This document shows positions 54,523 to 63,842 of a stretch of DNA of 64,000 nucleotides, piece by piece. The DNA is from Cognatundibacterium crateris (GTDB lineage Bacteria; Pseudomonadota; Gammaproteobacteria; Burkholderiales; Burkholderiaceae_D). The stretch spans positions 372,001 through 436,000 of the forward strand of contig NZ_JAABOS010000002.1 of NCBI RefSeq assembly GCF_010078235.1, in the 5' to 3' direction. A program made the translations under genes and the position numbers. Numbering within the stretch: position 1 is the first letter of the stretch; each line of letters starts with the position of its first letter. The notes beneath the pieces were generated by a model. It was not told the origin of the DNA. It worked only from the letters and a program-made list of their open reading frames with translations, and ran no database searches.

Positions 54523-54933
54523 TCAGGCTACCGCTTCGACATAACGCGCAAAATTATCGAGTATCGCCTGCCAGCCTTGCTGTTGCTGTTCGCGCGGGAA
54601 TACGTTCTCAGGTTCAAACGTGACGGTGACCAGCACACTGTTGTCTGCCTGCGTGACAAAATCGACTTGCGCATGACGCTCGCCGAAACGATAGGCGAGA
54701 CGCTGGCAAGGCACGACCTCCGTGTAGACGCCCGCAAAATCAAAACCATGGCTGCCATCCTTCGCTTCCATGCGTGAGGAAAATACGCCGTCTACGCGCA
54801 GATCGACTTGCGCTGCGGTGGTATGCCAATCCGGCGACGCTGCATTCCATTGCATGATGTCTTGCGGTGTGGTGTAAGCCTGCCAGACTTGTTCTGGTGT
54901 GGACTTGATGGTGACACTAACGCTGATATTCAT
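54523..54933 (-). CDS. SRPBCC/AHSA1-family protein
   Basis: A 136-residue START-like protein: ISVSVTIKSTPEQVWQAYTTPQDIMQWNAASPDWHT at the start is the AHSA1 pattern, and the C-terminal helix QQGWQAILDNFARYVEAV is the usual long last helix. Members bind hydrophobic ligands or activate chaperones. No specific role can be given. I placed the start at the ATG at 54933 with GAAG upstream; the frame is open for another 19 codons. A heptamer repeat follows its stop. Confidence 0.88.
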   Translation of the reverse strand: MNISVSVTIKSTPEQVWQAYTTPQDIMQWNAASPDWHTTAAQVDLRVDGVFSSRMEAKDGSHGFDFAGVYTEVVPCQRLAYRFGERHAQVDFVTQADNSVLVTVTFEPENVFPREQQQQGWQAILDNFARYVEAVA

Positions 54934-55041
54934 ACGCTTCTTTTTTGCTTTGTGCTGGTGCACGGTTGATGATGTTGTATCGCCGGGCATCCCAAAACCG
55001 CTGGCACGGCAATGCCTCAGCCCTCATTTACTCACACGAGC

Positions 55042-55449
55042 TCACGTGAGCTTACGTTTTACTGCATCTGCTAACAATTCTCGGAACACAGGTATATCCA
55101 GGTCAGACAAGCGCTTGATATACAAACAGCCCTTACCGAGTTTGCATCGTCCCAGCCGGGCTAATAAATCCTGATCGGCTTCAGGTCCAGCCACACCGTA
55201 CACTGAGATATCGCCTTGACGGGATGAGAAACCCAAGGCACAGATTTCACCGGTTTTACCGCCTGACAAGGCATACCTGTGGACGCCAAAGCCAACGATG
55301 GCCGTGCCCCACATCACCGCATTCTGCCCACTGATTTCAGCCATCATGCTCAGCAATTGCTGACAATCCTTGCGCCTGGCCTCATCACTGATCGCGGCCA
55401 TATAATCAGCGACCGCGGCTGTGGTTGCCTTGGTTTTGTTGTCTGCCAT
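55042..55449 (-). CDS. DUF1801-family protein
   Basis: A 135-residue protein of the YdhG/DUF1801 type, with TAAVADYMAAISDEARRKDCQQLLSMMAEISGQNAVMWGTAIVGFGVHRYALSGGKTGEICALGFSSRQGDISVYG in the normal order. The family has a YjbR/YdhG fold with no assigned enzymatic role. AAGGAG precedes the ATG. It is read alone between an SRPBCC gene and a GNAT gene. Confidence 0.88.
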   Translation of the reverse strand: MADNKTKATTAAVADYMAAISDEARRKDCQQLLSMMAEISGQNAVMWGTAIVGFGVHRYALSGGKTGEICALGFSSRQGDISVYGVAGPEADQDLLARLGRCKLGKGCLYIKRLSDLDIPVFRELLADAVKRKLT

Positions 55450-55526
55450 CGATATTCTCCTTCTGCCATCTTGCCAACTCTGTTCAAGCAGTCGACTTGC
55501 TCCTGCTTTAATCCGTAGTCCCGCCG

Positions 55527-56051
55527 CTACAGGCTACGCTGCATAAAACACCAGTGCGCCTGCCATTCCTGCGGCACTTCAGTACCTGCATAGGGTGGGC
55601 AAGACTGAAATCCATAACGTCGATAAAGCCGCTGGGCGGACTGCATAAATACGGCACTGTCCAGACACAGACGCGTGTAGCCAAATGCGTGGGCATCAGC
55701 TAGTAAAGTCTGCATCAGACTATCTGCCAGACCCAGCTCGCGGTAAGCAGGACGCAAATAAATACGTTTGAATTCAGCCAGCTCCGTGCTCAGACCACGC
55801 AGCCCGCCCATTCCTGCAATTTGTCCATCCACCTGCAGTAAATAAAAAATCCCTTGCGGTGGCGACTGCGTACAGACCGCTGCCAGCGCAGTCGGCAGAT
55901 AATCCCGCAGCGGCGACGCGGGCGAACTGATGGGCAAATCCTTGACCAGCTCCAGCTGACTGAAGACCCAGCCCAGATATTCCTCATGCAAGGCCAACAG
56001 CGGCTGCTGATGGCGCTGTAAATCGGCAACCAGGAACTGTACTGTCGTCAT
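55527..56051 (-). CDS. GNAT family N-acetyltransferase
   Basis: A 174-residue acetyltransferase with the acetyl-CoA loop LRPAYRELGLADSLMQTLLADA (R-x-x-G-L-A) and the following YTRLCLDSAVFMQSAQRLYRRYGFQSCPPYAGTEVP, typical for GNAT enzymes. Strand GMGGLRGLSTELAEFKRIYLRP precedes the loop. The substrate is unknown. The ATG overlaps the last bases of the small frame at 56048-56215 by four bases, a weak hint of coupling. Confidence 0.88.
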   Translation of the reverse strand: MTTVQFLVADLQRHQQPLLALHEEYLGWVFSQLELVKDLPISSPASPLRDYLPTALAAVCTQSPPQGIFYLLQVDGQIAGMGGLRGLSTELAEFKRIYLRPAYRELGLADSLMQTLLADAHAFGYTRLCLDSAVFMQSAQRLYRRYGFQSCPPYAGTEVPQEWQAHWCFMQRSL

Positions 56052-56215
56052 CGTGATACTTCCATCATTAGCTGACCAGGTTTGAAAAAATCAGAGACAG
56101 CATGTTGTCTGATGGCCCAAGCGGTGAAGCCTCCTTCACGTTGTCTATACAGTAGCAATACCAGCCCCGGATCTGGCACATCCTTAATCGGTATAGGTCC
56201 AGCTGTCTGCGCCAT
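56048..56215 (-). CDS. Possible short protein of unknown function
   Basis: A 55-residue frame (IPIKDVPDPGLVLLLYRQR, then GFTAWAIRQHAVSDFFKPG) fills the gap between the GFA and GNAT genes. Its stop overlaps the GNAT start by four bases (ATGA), and its start lies 31 bases inside the end of the GFA gene. No good ribosome site precedes it, and no family is recognised. It may be a real small gene or chance. Confidence 0.3.
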   Translation of the reverse strand: MAQTAGPIPIKDVPDPGLVLLLYRQREGGFTAWAIRQHAVSDFFKPGQLMMEVSR

Positions 56216-56567
56216 CAAAATACCGGATACGTATTCCTTTGAGCAGTTCAGGGTCAAAAAGTCGGCTATTCACTCCCACCCGATCTGTCGGCCCACCATC
56301 TAGCGTTTCCCAATGGGTTGCACAGCCGCAGGTTTTACAGTGCATGGTGCGGATAGAGCGGGCACCCCAGATATATTGCGTAGTGTGTTCAGGATGGCCC
56401 AAAATCTGCACCGTATCAGCGCTATAAAATGCCCAGAGTGCACCATTGCGACGGCAAATCGAACAATTACATTCAACGATGGATGCCGGCATCGCAGGCA
56501 CGCTAATCCGCACTGCACCGCAATGACAAGTAGCGACCAGTTGACGCATGCTGTTATCCGGCTTCAT
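56184..56567 (-). CDS. GFA-family (glutathione-dependent formaldehyde-activating) protein
   Basis: A 127-residue protein of the Mss4-like GFA fold with the zinc-type Cys pairs ATCHCGAVRISVP, VECNCSICRRNGALWAFY and HCKTCGCATHWET. Some members bind glutathione-formaldehyde adducts; others have no known role. The ATG at 56567 overlaps the VOC stop (ATGA), so it is coupled to it; a second ATG six codons later has a fair ribosome site and is an alternative. Confidence 0.88.
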   Translation of the reverse strand: MKPDNSMRQLVATCHCGAVRISVPAMPASIVECNCSICRRNGALWAFYSADTVQILGHPEHTTQYIWGARSIRTMHCKTCGCATHWETLDGGPTDRVGVNSRLFDPELLKGIRIRYFDGADSWTYTD

Positions 56568-56950
56568 TGCCCGGCAGGTGGCTGCCACAGTTCCACCTTA
56601 TTCCCTTCCGGATCGATCACCCAGCCAAATTCGCCATACTCCGAGGACTCGGTTTTTTCCAGCACCTGACAACCTTCTTCACGCAAGGCTGCCAGCAATG
56701 CAGCCAAATCTGCGACGCGGTAATTGATCATGAAGCTGGCGCGACCCGGCGCAAATTGCGCGTTTTGTTCAGCACCAATCGACCACACCGTGGTGCCGCC
56801 TACAGGCTGACCGGTCTCATCCGCCCAGCTGAATGCCGCGCCACCCCAGGGCTGCACATCGATACCCAGATGGCGCTGATACCAGGCGCGCAAAGCGGCT
56901 GCGTCTTTGGCCTGAAAGAAGATACCGCCTATTCCTGTCACACGTTGCAT
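56564..56950 (-). CDS. VOC-fold protein
   Basis: A 128-residue VOC protein. It begins with TGIGGIFFQAKDAAALRAWYQRHLGIDVQPWGGAAFSW and ends with YGEFGWVIDPEGNKVELWQPP, where the Glu of KVELW is the last metal ligand. GIGGIFF lacks the first His, as in many bleomycin-resistance-like VOC proteins. I placed the start at the ATG at 56950 (GGGGAG 6 nt upstream). It is the first gene of a small unit with the GFA gene. Confidence 0.87.
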   Translation of the reverse strand: MQRVTGIGGIFFQAKDAAALRAWYQRHLGIDVQPWGGAAFSWADETGQPVGGTTVWSIGAEQNAQFAPGRASFMINYRVADLAALLAALREEGCQVLEKTESSEYGEFGWVIDPEGNKVELWQPPAGQ

Positions 56951-57029
56951 GATCGCTCCCCGGTAAATAGTGAGGCCCATTATAAAGATGCAGTTGCAGC
57001 GGCTGTGCTGAGCTGCATCGTTCAGGCAT

Positions 57030-57069
57030 AAAAAACAACAGCCCGCTCAGTGTTAGCTGAGCAGGCTGT
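57030..57069 (-). terminator. Rho-independent terminator of the glutamate dehydrogenase gene
   Basis: On the minus strand a 13-base stem with a single internal mismatch (ACAGCC-x-GCTCAG and its complement, 6-base loop) is followed closely by a run of six T residues. It starts about 100 bases after the dehydrogenase stop at 57168. Confidence 0.85.
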
Positions 57070-57167
57070 CTGCCATCATTTTGTTGCGTTGTTTGTGATG
57101 CCCAGCCTGCCCCATGTACCGGTATCAGGCAACCGGACAGGCAAGCCAGACATCCCAGGCTTACTAC

Positions 57168-60100
57168 TTATGCCAGATGACGCAATTCACGCATCGCGAC
57201 TGAGACCGGTGCCAGATCGGCGGCCTGGGCGCTGATGGTGGACAGCAGCGTATTCAGGCGTTCGATGGCGCTCAGATGGCGCTGATGCCAGTCGGCCAGT
57301 GCTTCCTGACGCGACAACAGGCCACGTGTGATCTGACTCGCAATCGAATACACATCATCACGCGCACTGCCACGCGCCTGCGTCTGCCACAGCGTATCCG
57401 TCGGCAGGCGGTTGATCTGATTGCGCCAGCCACTCAGGCCCAGCTCATCATCCACCCCGAAATACGCACGTGCAGTGGTTTCGATGTCATTGCCAGTGCT
57501 GCCAGCCAGATCGACCAGATCGAGTGCCGGGAAGATGAATTCCAGCGCGGTCAGATCTTGCGCCAGTTTTGCTTCCACGCCAGCCTGCGTCAGTGCATCG
57601 GCCTCATGCTGCCAGGCCGCACGCGCATTCGCTGGCAGCCAGTTTTCCAGCTGGCCACGCAATTCACGGGCGGCAGGCTGGAAGCGCTGGATCAGGGTAG
57701 GCATATCACTGCTCTGGGCACGGATACGCAGCATCCAGCGCGAGGCACGCTGGGTGATCGCGATCAGTTTCGACAACAGGTCCAGCTGCAATTTGCCATC
57801 GACTTTGTAATCCAGCGCATCGATCTGATCCCACAAGACTTCCAGATCAAAAATCTCACGCGCCAGCGTGAATGCACGGATCACATCCGCAGCGCTGGCA
57901 CCGGCTTCAGAGGCGATGAAATTGACGAAAGTCGCTCCAGCGCGGTTGACCACGGTGTTGGTGATATAGGTCGCTATGATTTCACGCTTGAGCGGATGCA
58001 CCGCAATCGCATCGGCAAAACGCTCAGACAAGACTTGCGGGAAGTAAGCCTTGAGCGCACGGCTGAAGAAAGGATCATCCGGCAAATTGGATGCCACCAG
58101 CTCATCGAACACCGACATCTTGGCATAGGCCAGCACCACCGCGCCTTCCGGTGCAGTCAGGCCTTGCTTACGCGCTTTGCGATGGAAGATTTCTTCATCG
58201 CTAGGCAGGTATTCAATCGCGCGGTTCAGACGGCCTTGTTTTTCCAGGGTCTGCATCAGTCTTTGCTGACCATCGAGCACATACAGCGGCCGGTGCGCAG
58301 CAATGTCCAGCGCCTGGCTTTGATAGTAGTTATCAGTCAGCACCAGATGGCCGACTTCATCCGTCATCGAGGCCAGCAAATCATTACGCTGCTTGAGCGT
58401 GAGATCACCGGCTTCAACGATGGCGCCAACCAGAATTTTGATATTCACTTCATGGTCGGAGCAATCCACACCGGCCGAGTTATCAATCGCGTCGGTATAA
58501 ATGCGACCGCCTTTTTGTGCGAACTCAATACGGCCATTCTGGGTACAGCCAAGGTTGCCGCCTTCTGCCAGCACTTTGCAGCGCAGCTCATTGCCGTTGA
58601 CGCGGAAGGCATCACCGGCCTTGTCACCGACCTGGGCATGGGTTTCAAACGTGGCTTTGACATAAGTACCGATACCGCCGTTATACAGCAGGTCGACCGG
58701 TGCCTGCAGAATCACGCGCAGTAATTCCACCGGTGTCAGTTCTTCGGTCTCCACACCCAGCACGGCGCGCGCCTGAGGACTCAGACGTATCGCCTTGGCG
58801 CTGCGCGGATACACGCCGCCGCCTTCGGAAATCAGCTTCTTATCGTAGTCATCCCAGCTCGAGCGCGGCAGGTTGAACAGGCGCTGACGCTCTTTAAATG
58901 AGGCAGCCACATCCGGTGCCGGATCGATGAAAATATGACGGTGATCGAAGGCTGCAACCAGCTTAATCTGTTCCGATAACAGCATGCCGTTACCAAACAC
59001 GTCACCCGACATATCGCCGATACCGGCCACCGTGAACGGTGTCGTCTGGGTATTGATGCCCATGGAGCGGAAATGGCGTTTGACCGATTCCCAGGCACCG
59101 CGTGCGGTAATGCCCATTTTTTTGTGATCGTAACCAACCGAACCACCGGAAGCGAAAGCATCTCCTAACCAGAAACCGTAATCCGCTGATACGCCGTTGG
59201 CGATATCAGAGAAAGTCGCTGTGCCTTTATCAGCCGCCACCACCAGATAAGGATCATCCGGATCATGGCGCACCACTTTCGCAGGTGGCACCACCGCCCC
59301 TTTGACGATATTGTCAGTAATGTCCAGCAGGCCGGACAGGAAGATCTTATAGCAAGCCACGCCTTCGGCCTGATAGGCTTCGCGCTCGGATGCCGGCGGT
59401 GCATTTTTCAGTACAAAGCCGCCCTTGGAACCGACCGGTACGATCACGGTATTTTTGACTTGCTGCGCTTTGACCAGCCCCAGAATCTCGGTACGGAAAT
59501 CCTCGCGCCGGTCAGACCAGCGCAAGCCGCCGCGCGCGACTTTGCCGCCGCGTAAATGCACACCTTCCACCCGTGGCGAATAGACCCAAATTTCAAACAA
59601 AGGCTTAGGTTCAGGCACGCCCGGCACTTCACGCGGGTTGAGTTTAAAACTCATGTAAGGCTTGAACTGCCCATCCGCCGTGGTTTGCCACAGATTGGTA
59701 CGCAAGGTTGCCATGATGGTGGCGTAGAACTGGCGCAGGATACGGTCTTCGTCCAGGCTGGCGACATTGGCCAGCTCGGCTTCCAGCTTCTCTTTGATCT
59801 GCTGCTGCGCTGTTTCGCGGTCACCGCCAAAATCAGGCTTAAAGCGGGCACCGAATAATTCAGCGATCAGCTGGGTGATCGCGGCATTCTTATTCAGCGC
59901 GGCTTCGATATAAGTCTGGCTGTAAGCAAAGCCCAGTTGTTTGAAGTAGCGGGCACAGGCGCGTAACACAGCGATAGAGCGTGCATCGAGTGCGGTATTG
60001 AGCACCAGACGGTTCAGATCATCGCTCTCCACATCGCCTTTCCAGACTTGCGAGAACAGGGTTTCAAACCTGCCCTTGATCGCGGATAAATCCGTCGTCG

Positions 60101-61925
60101 CAGGCAGTTGCAGGCCCAGATCATGTATCCACAAATTGTCATTGCCATTCAGGATCTGGTAAGGATGCTCGTCCAGCACACGCGCGCCCATGTGCTCCAG
60201 CACCGGCAAGGAATCTGACAAGGCGACTTTGCTGGTGTTATAGATCTTAAAGCGCAGTACGCCGGCTTCAGCATCAAGCGGGCGATACAGCTTGACGACC
60301 ATCGGTGCAGCCGGTGTCAGGCTGGCCAGCATTTCTGCATCTTCAGCGCCAACCAGCGCCGAGAAGTCTTCACGATAGGCAGTTGGGAAAGCGTCGGAGA
60401 AACGGTTGGCCAGCGCCAGCCCGCCACCTTCGCCGTGGGTGCGCAGCAATTCTGCGGTGCAGTCATCTTCCCAACGCTGCGCGAGCTTGGCAATACGGGC
60501 TTCGAGTGCGCCCAGATTCACATTTTGTGGTGCGCGTTCCTTGGCTCTGACCTGGTAATGAATACGGGCCAGCGGGCTATCGGTCAGCATAGGCGTGAAT
60601 TCTATCGACTGACCATTGAGTGCATACATCAATTCGTTGCCGACTTTGACGCGCAATTCCGTGTTGTAACGGTCGCGCGGCACAAACACCTGCGCTGAAG
60701 TGAAGCGGCCAAACGGATCGCGGCGCAGGAACAGACGGGTACGCTGACGCTCTTGCAGACGCAGGATGCCAATCGCATGCTCCGCCAGGGTTGCGGTGTC
60801 GATCTGGAATAATTCATCGCGCGGATAATCATCCAAAATCGCTTGTAAGGCTTTGGCTGCATGGCTTTGCGGCACCACGCCGGAACTTTGCATGACTTCT
60901 GCCACACGTTGACGCACGCGTGGAATCTCACTGACCGGTACGGAATACGCGGTGGAGGTGTACAGACCGAGGAAGCGCGATTCGCCGATCACTTTGCCTT
61001 GTTCGTCATAGCGTTTAATCGCGACATAATCAAGCCAGGCCGGACGGTGTATGGTGGCGCGTGTCATCGCCTTGGTCACCAGCAGGGTCTCATCGGATTC
61101 CATGATGGCCTGCACTTCCGGTGGCAGATAGGCCAGACTGGTCTGTACTTTGCCACGCAAAATACCCAGACCGGATTCAGGAATCGCCACCAGCGTGACT
61201 TTATCGCCATCCTTGCGCAACTCATAATCGCGCGCACCGAGGAAAGTAAAGTGACGGTCTTCCAGCCAGCGCAGGAAGGCCACGCCTTCATTGGCGGTCT
61301 GCGCCGGCGCATGCTTCTCGCAAGCGCTGCTGACTTGCTGCACACGTTCCAGCATGGCAGACCAGTCGGTCACAGCGGCACGTACATCGGCCAGCACCGC
61401 CAGTAATTCTTTCGCCAACACCTGCTGATCCGCTGCACTCACGATGCGGTCGCATTCGACCATGATCAGCGATTCAACCGGATCATCGCGGCCAGCAGCC
61501 TTGGCAGCCGCGACCGAACTGACGGCACTGATCTGTCCCTGCGCATTGCGTTGCACGCTCATCAGCGGATGCACGATCCAGTGCGCGGTACGGCCACTGC
61601 GGTTAATCGCCATCGTGACCGAATCCACCAGGAAGGGCATATTGTCATTGACGATCTGCACGACTGTGTGTTCACTCACGAAGCCATCTTCGGCCAGCGT
61701 AGGATTAAACACCCTGACGGCAGGCGTGGCAGCAGCACGTGGTGCATCCAGCAAACGCCAGTGCGCGTTTGCCTGTGCAAACAGGGTGGCTGGCCCACGG
61801 GTCGTGATTTCGTCGGGATCGGTGTTCTCGAAATAAGCTGCCAGAAAAGGACCTTGTCGGTCGGCAGCAGGGCCAGGATGGGCTTGCGCATAAGCGATCA
61901 GCTCTGCGAAGTGCGTTGTGGTCAT
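57168..61925 (-). CDS. NAD-specific glutamate dehydrogenase, large (180-kDa) class
   Basis: A 1585-residue enzyme of the large bacterial NAD-GDH family, which deaminates glutamate to 2-oxoglutarate. The family's long N-terminal region carries the conserved ADIRTRHFTF-type block as WLEDRHFTFLGARDYEL, the catalytic domain (about residues 700-1200) contains SKGGFVLKN with the substrate Lys, GGLRWSDRREDFRTEILGLVKAQQVKNTVIVP and VAGIGDMSGDVFGNGML, and the C-terminal domain is helical. AAGGAG precedes the ATG. A strong terminator lies downstream. Length and motifs fit Caulobacter/Pseudomonas GDH of about 1600 residues. Confidence 0.96.
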   Translation of the reverse strand: MTTTHFAELIAYAQAHPGPAADRQGPFLAAYFENTDPDEITTRGPATLFAQANAHWRLLDAPRAAATPAVRVFNPTLAEDGFVSEHTVVQIVNDNMPFLVDSVTMAINRSGRTAHWIVHPLMSVQRNAQGQISAVSSVAAAKAAGRDDPVESLIMVECDRIVSAADQQVLAKELLAVLADVRAAVTDWSAMLERVQQVSSACEKHAPAQTANEGVAFLRWLEDRHFTFLGARDYELRKDGDKVTLVAIPESGLGILRGKVQTSLAYLPPEVQAIMESDETLLVTKAMTRATIHRPAWLDYVAIKRYDEQGKVIGESRFLGLYTSTAYSVPVSEIPRVRQRVAEVMQSSGVVPQSHAAKALQAILDDYPRDELFQIDTATLAEHAIGILRLQERQRTRLFLRRDPFGRFTSAQVFVPRDRYNTELRVKVGNELMYALNGQSIEFTPMLTDSPLARIHYQVRAKERAPQNVNLGALEARIAKLAQRWEDDCTAELLRTHGEGGGLALANRFSDAFPTAYREDFSALVGAEDAEMLASLTPAAPMVVKLYRPLDAEAGVLRFKIYNTSKVALSDSLPVLEHMGARVLDEHPYQILNGNDNLWIHDLGLQLPATTDLSAIKGRFETLFSQVWKGDVESDDLNRLVLNTALDARSIAVLRACARYFKQLGFAYSQTYIEAALNKNAAITQLIAELFGARFKPDFGGDRETAQQQIKEKLEAELANVASLDEDRILRQFYATIMATLRTNLWQTTADGQFKPYMSFKLNPREVPGVPEPKPLFEIWVYSPRVEGVHLRGGKVARGGLRWSDRREDFRTEILGLVKAQQVKNTVIVPVGSKGGFVLKNAPPASEREAYQAEGVACYKIFLSGLLDITDNIVKGAVVPPAKVVRHDPDDPYLVVAADKGTATFSDIANGVSADYGFWLGDAFASGGSVGYDHKKMGITARGAWESVKRHFRSMGINTQTTPFTVAGIGDMSGDVFGNGMLLSEQIKLVAAFDHRHIFIDPAPDVAASFKERQRLFNLPRSSWDDYDKKLISEGGGVYPRSAKAIRLSPQARAVLGVETEELTPVELLRVILQAPVDLLYNGGIGTYVKATFETHAQVGDKAGDAFRVNGNELRCKVLAEGGNLGCTQNGRIEFAQKGGRIYTDAIDNSAGVDCSDHEVNIKILVGAIVEAGDLTLKQRNDLLASMTDEVGHLVLTDNYYQSQALDIAAHRPLYVLDGQQRLMQTLEKQGRLNRAIEYLPSDEEIFHRKARKQGLTAPEGAVVLAYAKMSVFDELVASNLPDDPFFSRALKAYFPQVLSERFADAIAVHPLKREIIATYITNTVVNRAGATFVNFIASEAGASAADVIRAFTLAREIFDLEVLWDQIDALDYKVDGKLQLDLLSKLIAITQRASRWMLRIRAQSSDMPTLIQRFQPAARELRGQLENWLPANARAAWQHEADALTQAGVEAKLAQDLTALEFIFPALDLVDLAGSTGNDIETTARAYFGVDDELGLSGWRNQINRLPTDTLWQTQARGSARDDVYSIASQITRGLLSRQEALADWHQRHLSAIERLNTLLSTISAQAADLAPVSVAMRELRHLA

Positions 61926-62040
61926 ACGTTCTCCTTCGGGTGGGAAGATACGGGAAAATCACTGCGAATTCATTGCCAGCCGCCAGTATCCTCTAAACTG
62001 CGAAAGGCGACAAATACCTTTGCTTTTTTCCATGAAAAAA

Positions 62041-62240
62041 ACAGCGTTTTCCGGCCCGACTTTGTGCTGAAGCAATGCCGTGCTGCAGCAAAAACGCTGC
62101 ATATGCGGGCTGTTGCTGCTTCAGGGGAGTATGTTGCGGTGCGTCGGGGAATTTTCCCATGGGGGCTGACGGGGGCTAAGCATCTCCCGTGCGACTGACG
62201 CCGCCATGCGGCGCATCGCGATGCGCCTTGCTTTTTTTTG
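62041..62240 (+). ncRNA. Candidate small RNA of unknown class
   Basis: The plus strand folds locally: CTGAAGCA (62067-62074) can pair with TGCTTCAG (62117-62124), enclosing GCAGC-AAAAAC-GCTGC, and GGGAATTTTCCC-like bases follow. The stretch ends at the hairpin and T-run at 62210-62239. No plus-strand gene precedes it. The 5' end is unknown and this is a guess from structure only. Confidence 0.3.
62210..62239 (+). terminator. Rho-independent terminator without an upstream coding gene
   Basis: A perfect 9-base dyad with no loop between arms (GGCGCATCG-CGATGCGCC; in RNA the centre opens to a tetraloop) is followed after four bases by eight T residues on the plus strand. No plus-strand coding gene ends before it, so it may end a small RNA. 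Confidence 0.65.
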
Positions 62241-62422
62241 CCAACACTGACTACGATTTTTCTGCGCAAATTCCGTCACCGTTCCCTAAGTCGCAGAAAT
62301 ACGGCAGAATGCCTGTCCCGCCTTGCAATCCGCTGGCCTGAATCAGGTGCGTGATGCAGTGGCGGCTACCTTGAGAACAGCAGCGCATCAGCACAGACTG
62401 ATGCCGACACGGAGAAACACAG

Positions 62423-62899
62423 ATGGCAAATCGTTGGGCGCATAAAGAATTTACTTTTATCTCTGACCGGCACTGGGAAAAAATCCCGAATCAAAGTGAT
62501 GACGGCAGGCTGCAATTGTTTTGTCCGGAAACCGGCACCTCGCTGGCGCTCAGTATGGAAGCGATGGATATTCCTAAGAATAAAATCGAAAGTGTCGCCA
62601 AGTCTCTGATGGAAGCGCGTAAATTTGCGCATGTACGTGGCATTCAGGACATGATGCAAAGTAATGAAGTACCGGATCTGCAATTTGTCGAGGAACACAT
62701 AGGTCCGAATGCGGGCGGCAATGGCTATGAAGTGGTGTATGAAGGCAGTCTGCCCGGCAAAAATTTCTTTGGCTTTCTGGGCTTTGTGAGTCAGCGCAAA
62801 ATTGTCAATCTGATCGTGGTCACACCCTTTTCTTATGCCAAAGGGCATGCCGGCATGTTCCGTGAAGTGGCAGGCGGTTTTTCAGTCGTTTTACCCTGA
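62423..62899 (+). CDS. Small conserved-looking protein of unknown function
   Basis: A 158-residue soluble protein. It starts with RWAHKEFTFISDRHWEKIPNQ and has a hydrophobic, beta-rich end (GYEVVYEGSLPGKNFFGFLGFVSQRKIVNLIVVTP). No signal peptide and no membrane helix are seen. GGAG lies 8 nt before the ATG, which supports translation. I do not recognise the family. It is the only plus-strand gene next to the candidate small RNA. Confidence 0.7.
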   Translation: MANRWAHKEFTFISDRHWEKIPNQSDDGRLQLFCPETGTSLALSMEAMDIPKNKIESVAKSLMEARKFAHVRGIQDMMQSNEVPDLQFVEEHIGPNAGGNGYEVVYEGSLPGKNFFGFLGFVSQRKIVNLIVVTPFSYAKGHAGMFREVAGGFSVVLP

Positions 62900-62941
62900 A
62901 TCTGATGTAGCGTTGGCCACCTGAACACGGCCAGCGCCAGC

Positions 62942-63805
62942 TTACTGCCCCGGTGTATTTGCAAAAGGCCGCGCCGCATTCACATGCAGAGTGTGCTGTC
63001 TGCCATCTGGCCCGCGATAGGTATAGCGGAATGCAGCACCCGGAAACTGTATGCCCAGTGCCCGCCCTGTCGCATCCAGTGCCACGTAAATATTGCCACG
63101 TCCCAGCCCCGAAGTCCCTGTCGTTTTGGAGCGGCTGCTGTCTGCATAATGGGGCAGCGTCGATGCATCGATCACCGGCATTTGCATGACCACTGCCGTA
63201 GCCGGTGGCAGACTGGATTGCTTACGCTGCAGCAGTGTCTGTAACTGTGTCAGCGCATCGGCATCCAGCGGCTGTAGCGGACCGGCAGCGATCATCACAT
63301 GCCCGGTATCTGCTGCCGGTGCACTATCTGGCGGCGCATTCATGCAATACTGATTCAGACACCAGCTGACCACATCACCGGCACGCAACTTCCGCAGATC
63401 GCGCACACCTTGCCAGCCCTGTGCCGTGCCGTTGCCCAGCGTAGCAAAAAACTGCTGATACACATAAGCCTGGGGCCATTTCTGCCTGTCCTTCAATTGT
63501 TGTGCGTACTCACGGATTGCTGTCATAGATTGCGGCGCGGTGCGGCTGAGTACATAGCTGACCCAGCCTGAACAATCAGTAACTACCCGGTAACTGCCAT
63601 CCTGCTGCTGCACGATGTCGGGCTGCGCGGCTGCGCCAGTCTGGCCGCGATGGGTGTAGCGGGTATCACTGAGCTGAGCCAGGATACGCTCAGCCAACGC
63701 ATAGGTGTCGGCCGCCTGGTCAGCCTGTGCCCGGTCGCTGCAGCATAACAGCATCACAACCATTCCAGCTAGCGAAGCAGGCTTGCACATCAATGTATTC
63801 TGCAT
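62942..63805 (-). CDS. Secreted NlpC/P60-like cysteine hydrolase
   Basis: A 287-residue exported protein with a signal peptide (about residues 1-28, ending QA-D). The catalytic Cys is in VTDCSGWVSYVLSRT, as in NlpC/P60 peptidases and related amidases, with the His in ADTGHVMIAAG and a third polar residue later. The fold is circularly plain, and the tail has two polar segments. It may cut peptidoglycan stem peptides or act as a related transglutaminase. I chose the ATG at 63805 (GGAG 7 nt upstream); the frame extends 35 codons more. Confidence 0.75.
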   Translation of the reverse strand: MQNTLMCKPASLAGMVVMLLCCSDRAQADQAADTYALAERILAQLSDTRYTHRGQTGAAAQPDIVQQQDGSYRVVTDCSGWVSYVLSRTAPQSMTAIREYAQQLKDRQKWPQAYVYQQFFATLGNGTAQGWQGVRDLRKLRAGDVVSWCLNQYCMNAPPDSAPAADTGHVMIAAGPLQPLDADALTQLQTLLQRKQSSLPPATAVVMQMPVIDASTLPHYADSSRSKTTGTSGLGRGNIYVALDATGRALGIQFPGAAFRYTYRGPDGRQHTLHVNAARPFANTPGQ

Positions 63806-63842
63806 GGCTGTTCTCCGACTTGTGTTCGCTGCGGCACCAGGT

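Larger units (their letters stand above)
61926..62422. other. Intergenic region upstream of glutamate dehydrogenase, with possible ncRNA
   Basis: This 497-base divergent gap should hold the promoters of glutamate dehydrogenase (minus) and the small protein at 62423 (plus). It also has structured plus-strand sequence (62041-62240) that ends in an intrinsic-terminator shape. No supported reading frame was seen; the open frames here are short and lack a ribosome site. Confidence 0.5.

Noticed and set aside
57276..58724. Long open frame (482 codons) antisense to the glutamate dehydrogenase gene
   Set aside because: It lies fully within the strongly supported dehydrogenase gene on the other strand, has no ribosome site and reads as low-complexity His/Gln/Arg-rich sequence.
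61970..62269. Open frame (99 codons) on the minus strand in the gap before glutamate dehydrogenase
   Set aside because: Arg/Ser/Ala-rich random-like sequence, overlapping the candidate terminator; no ribosome site.
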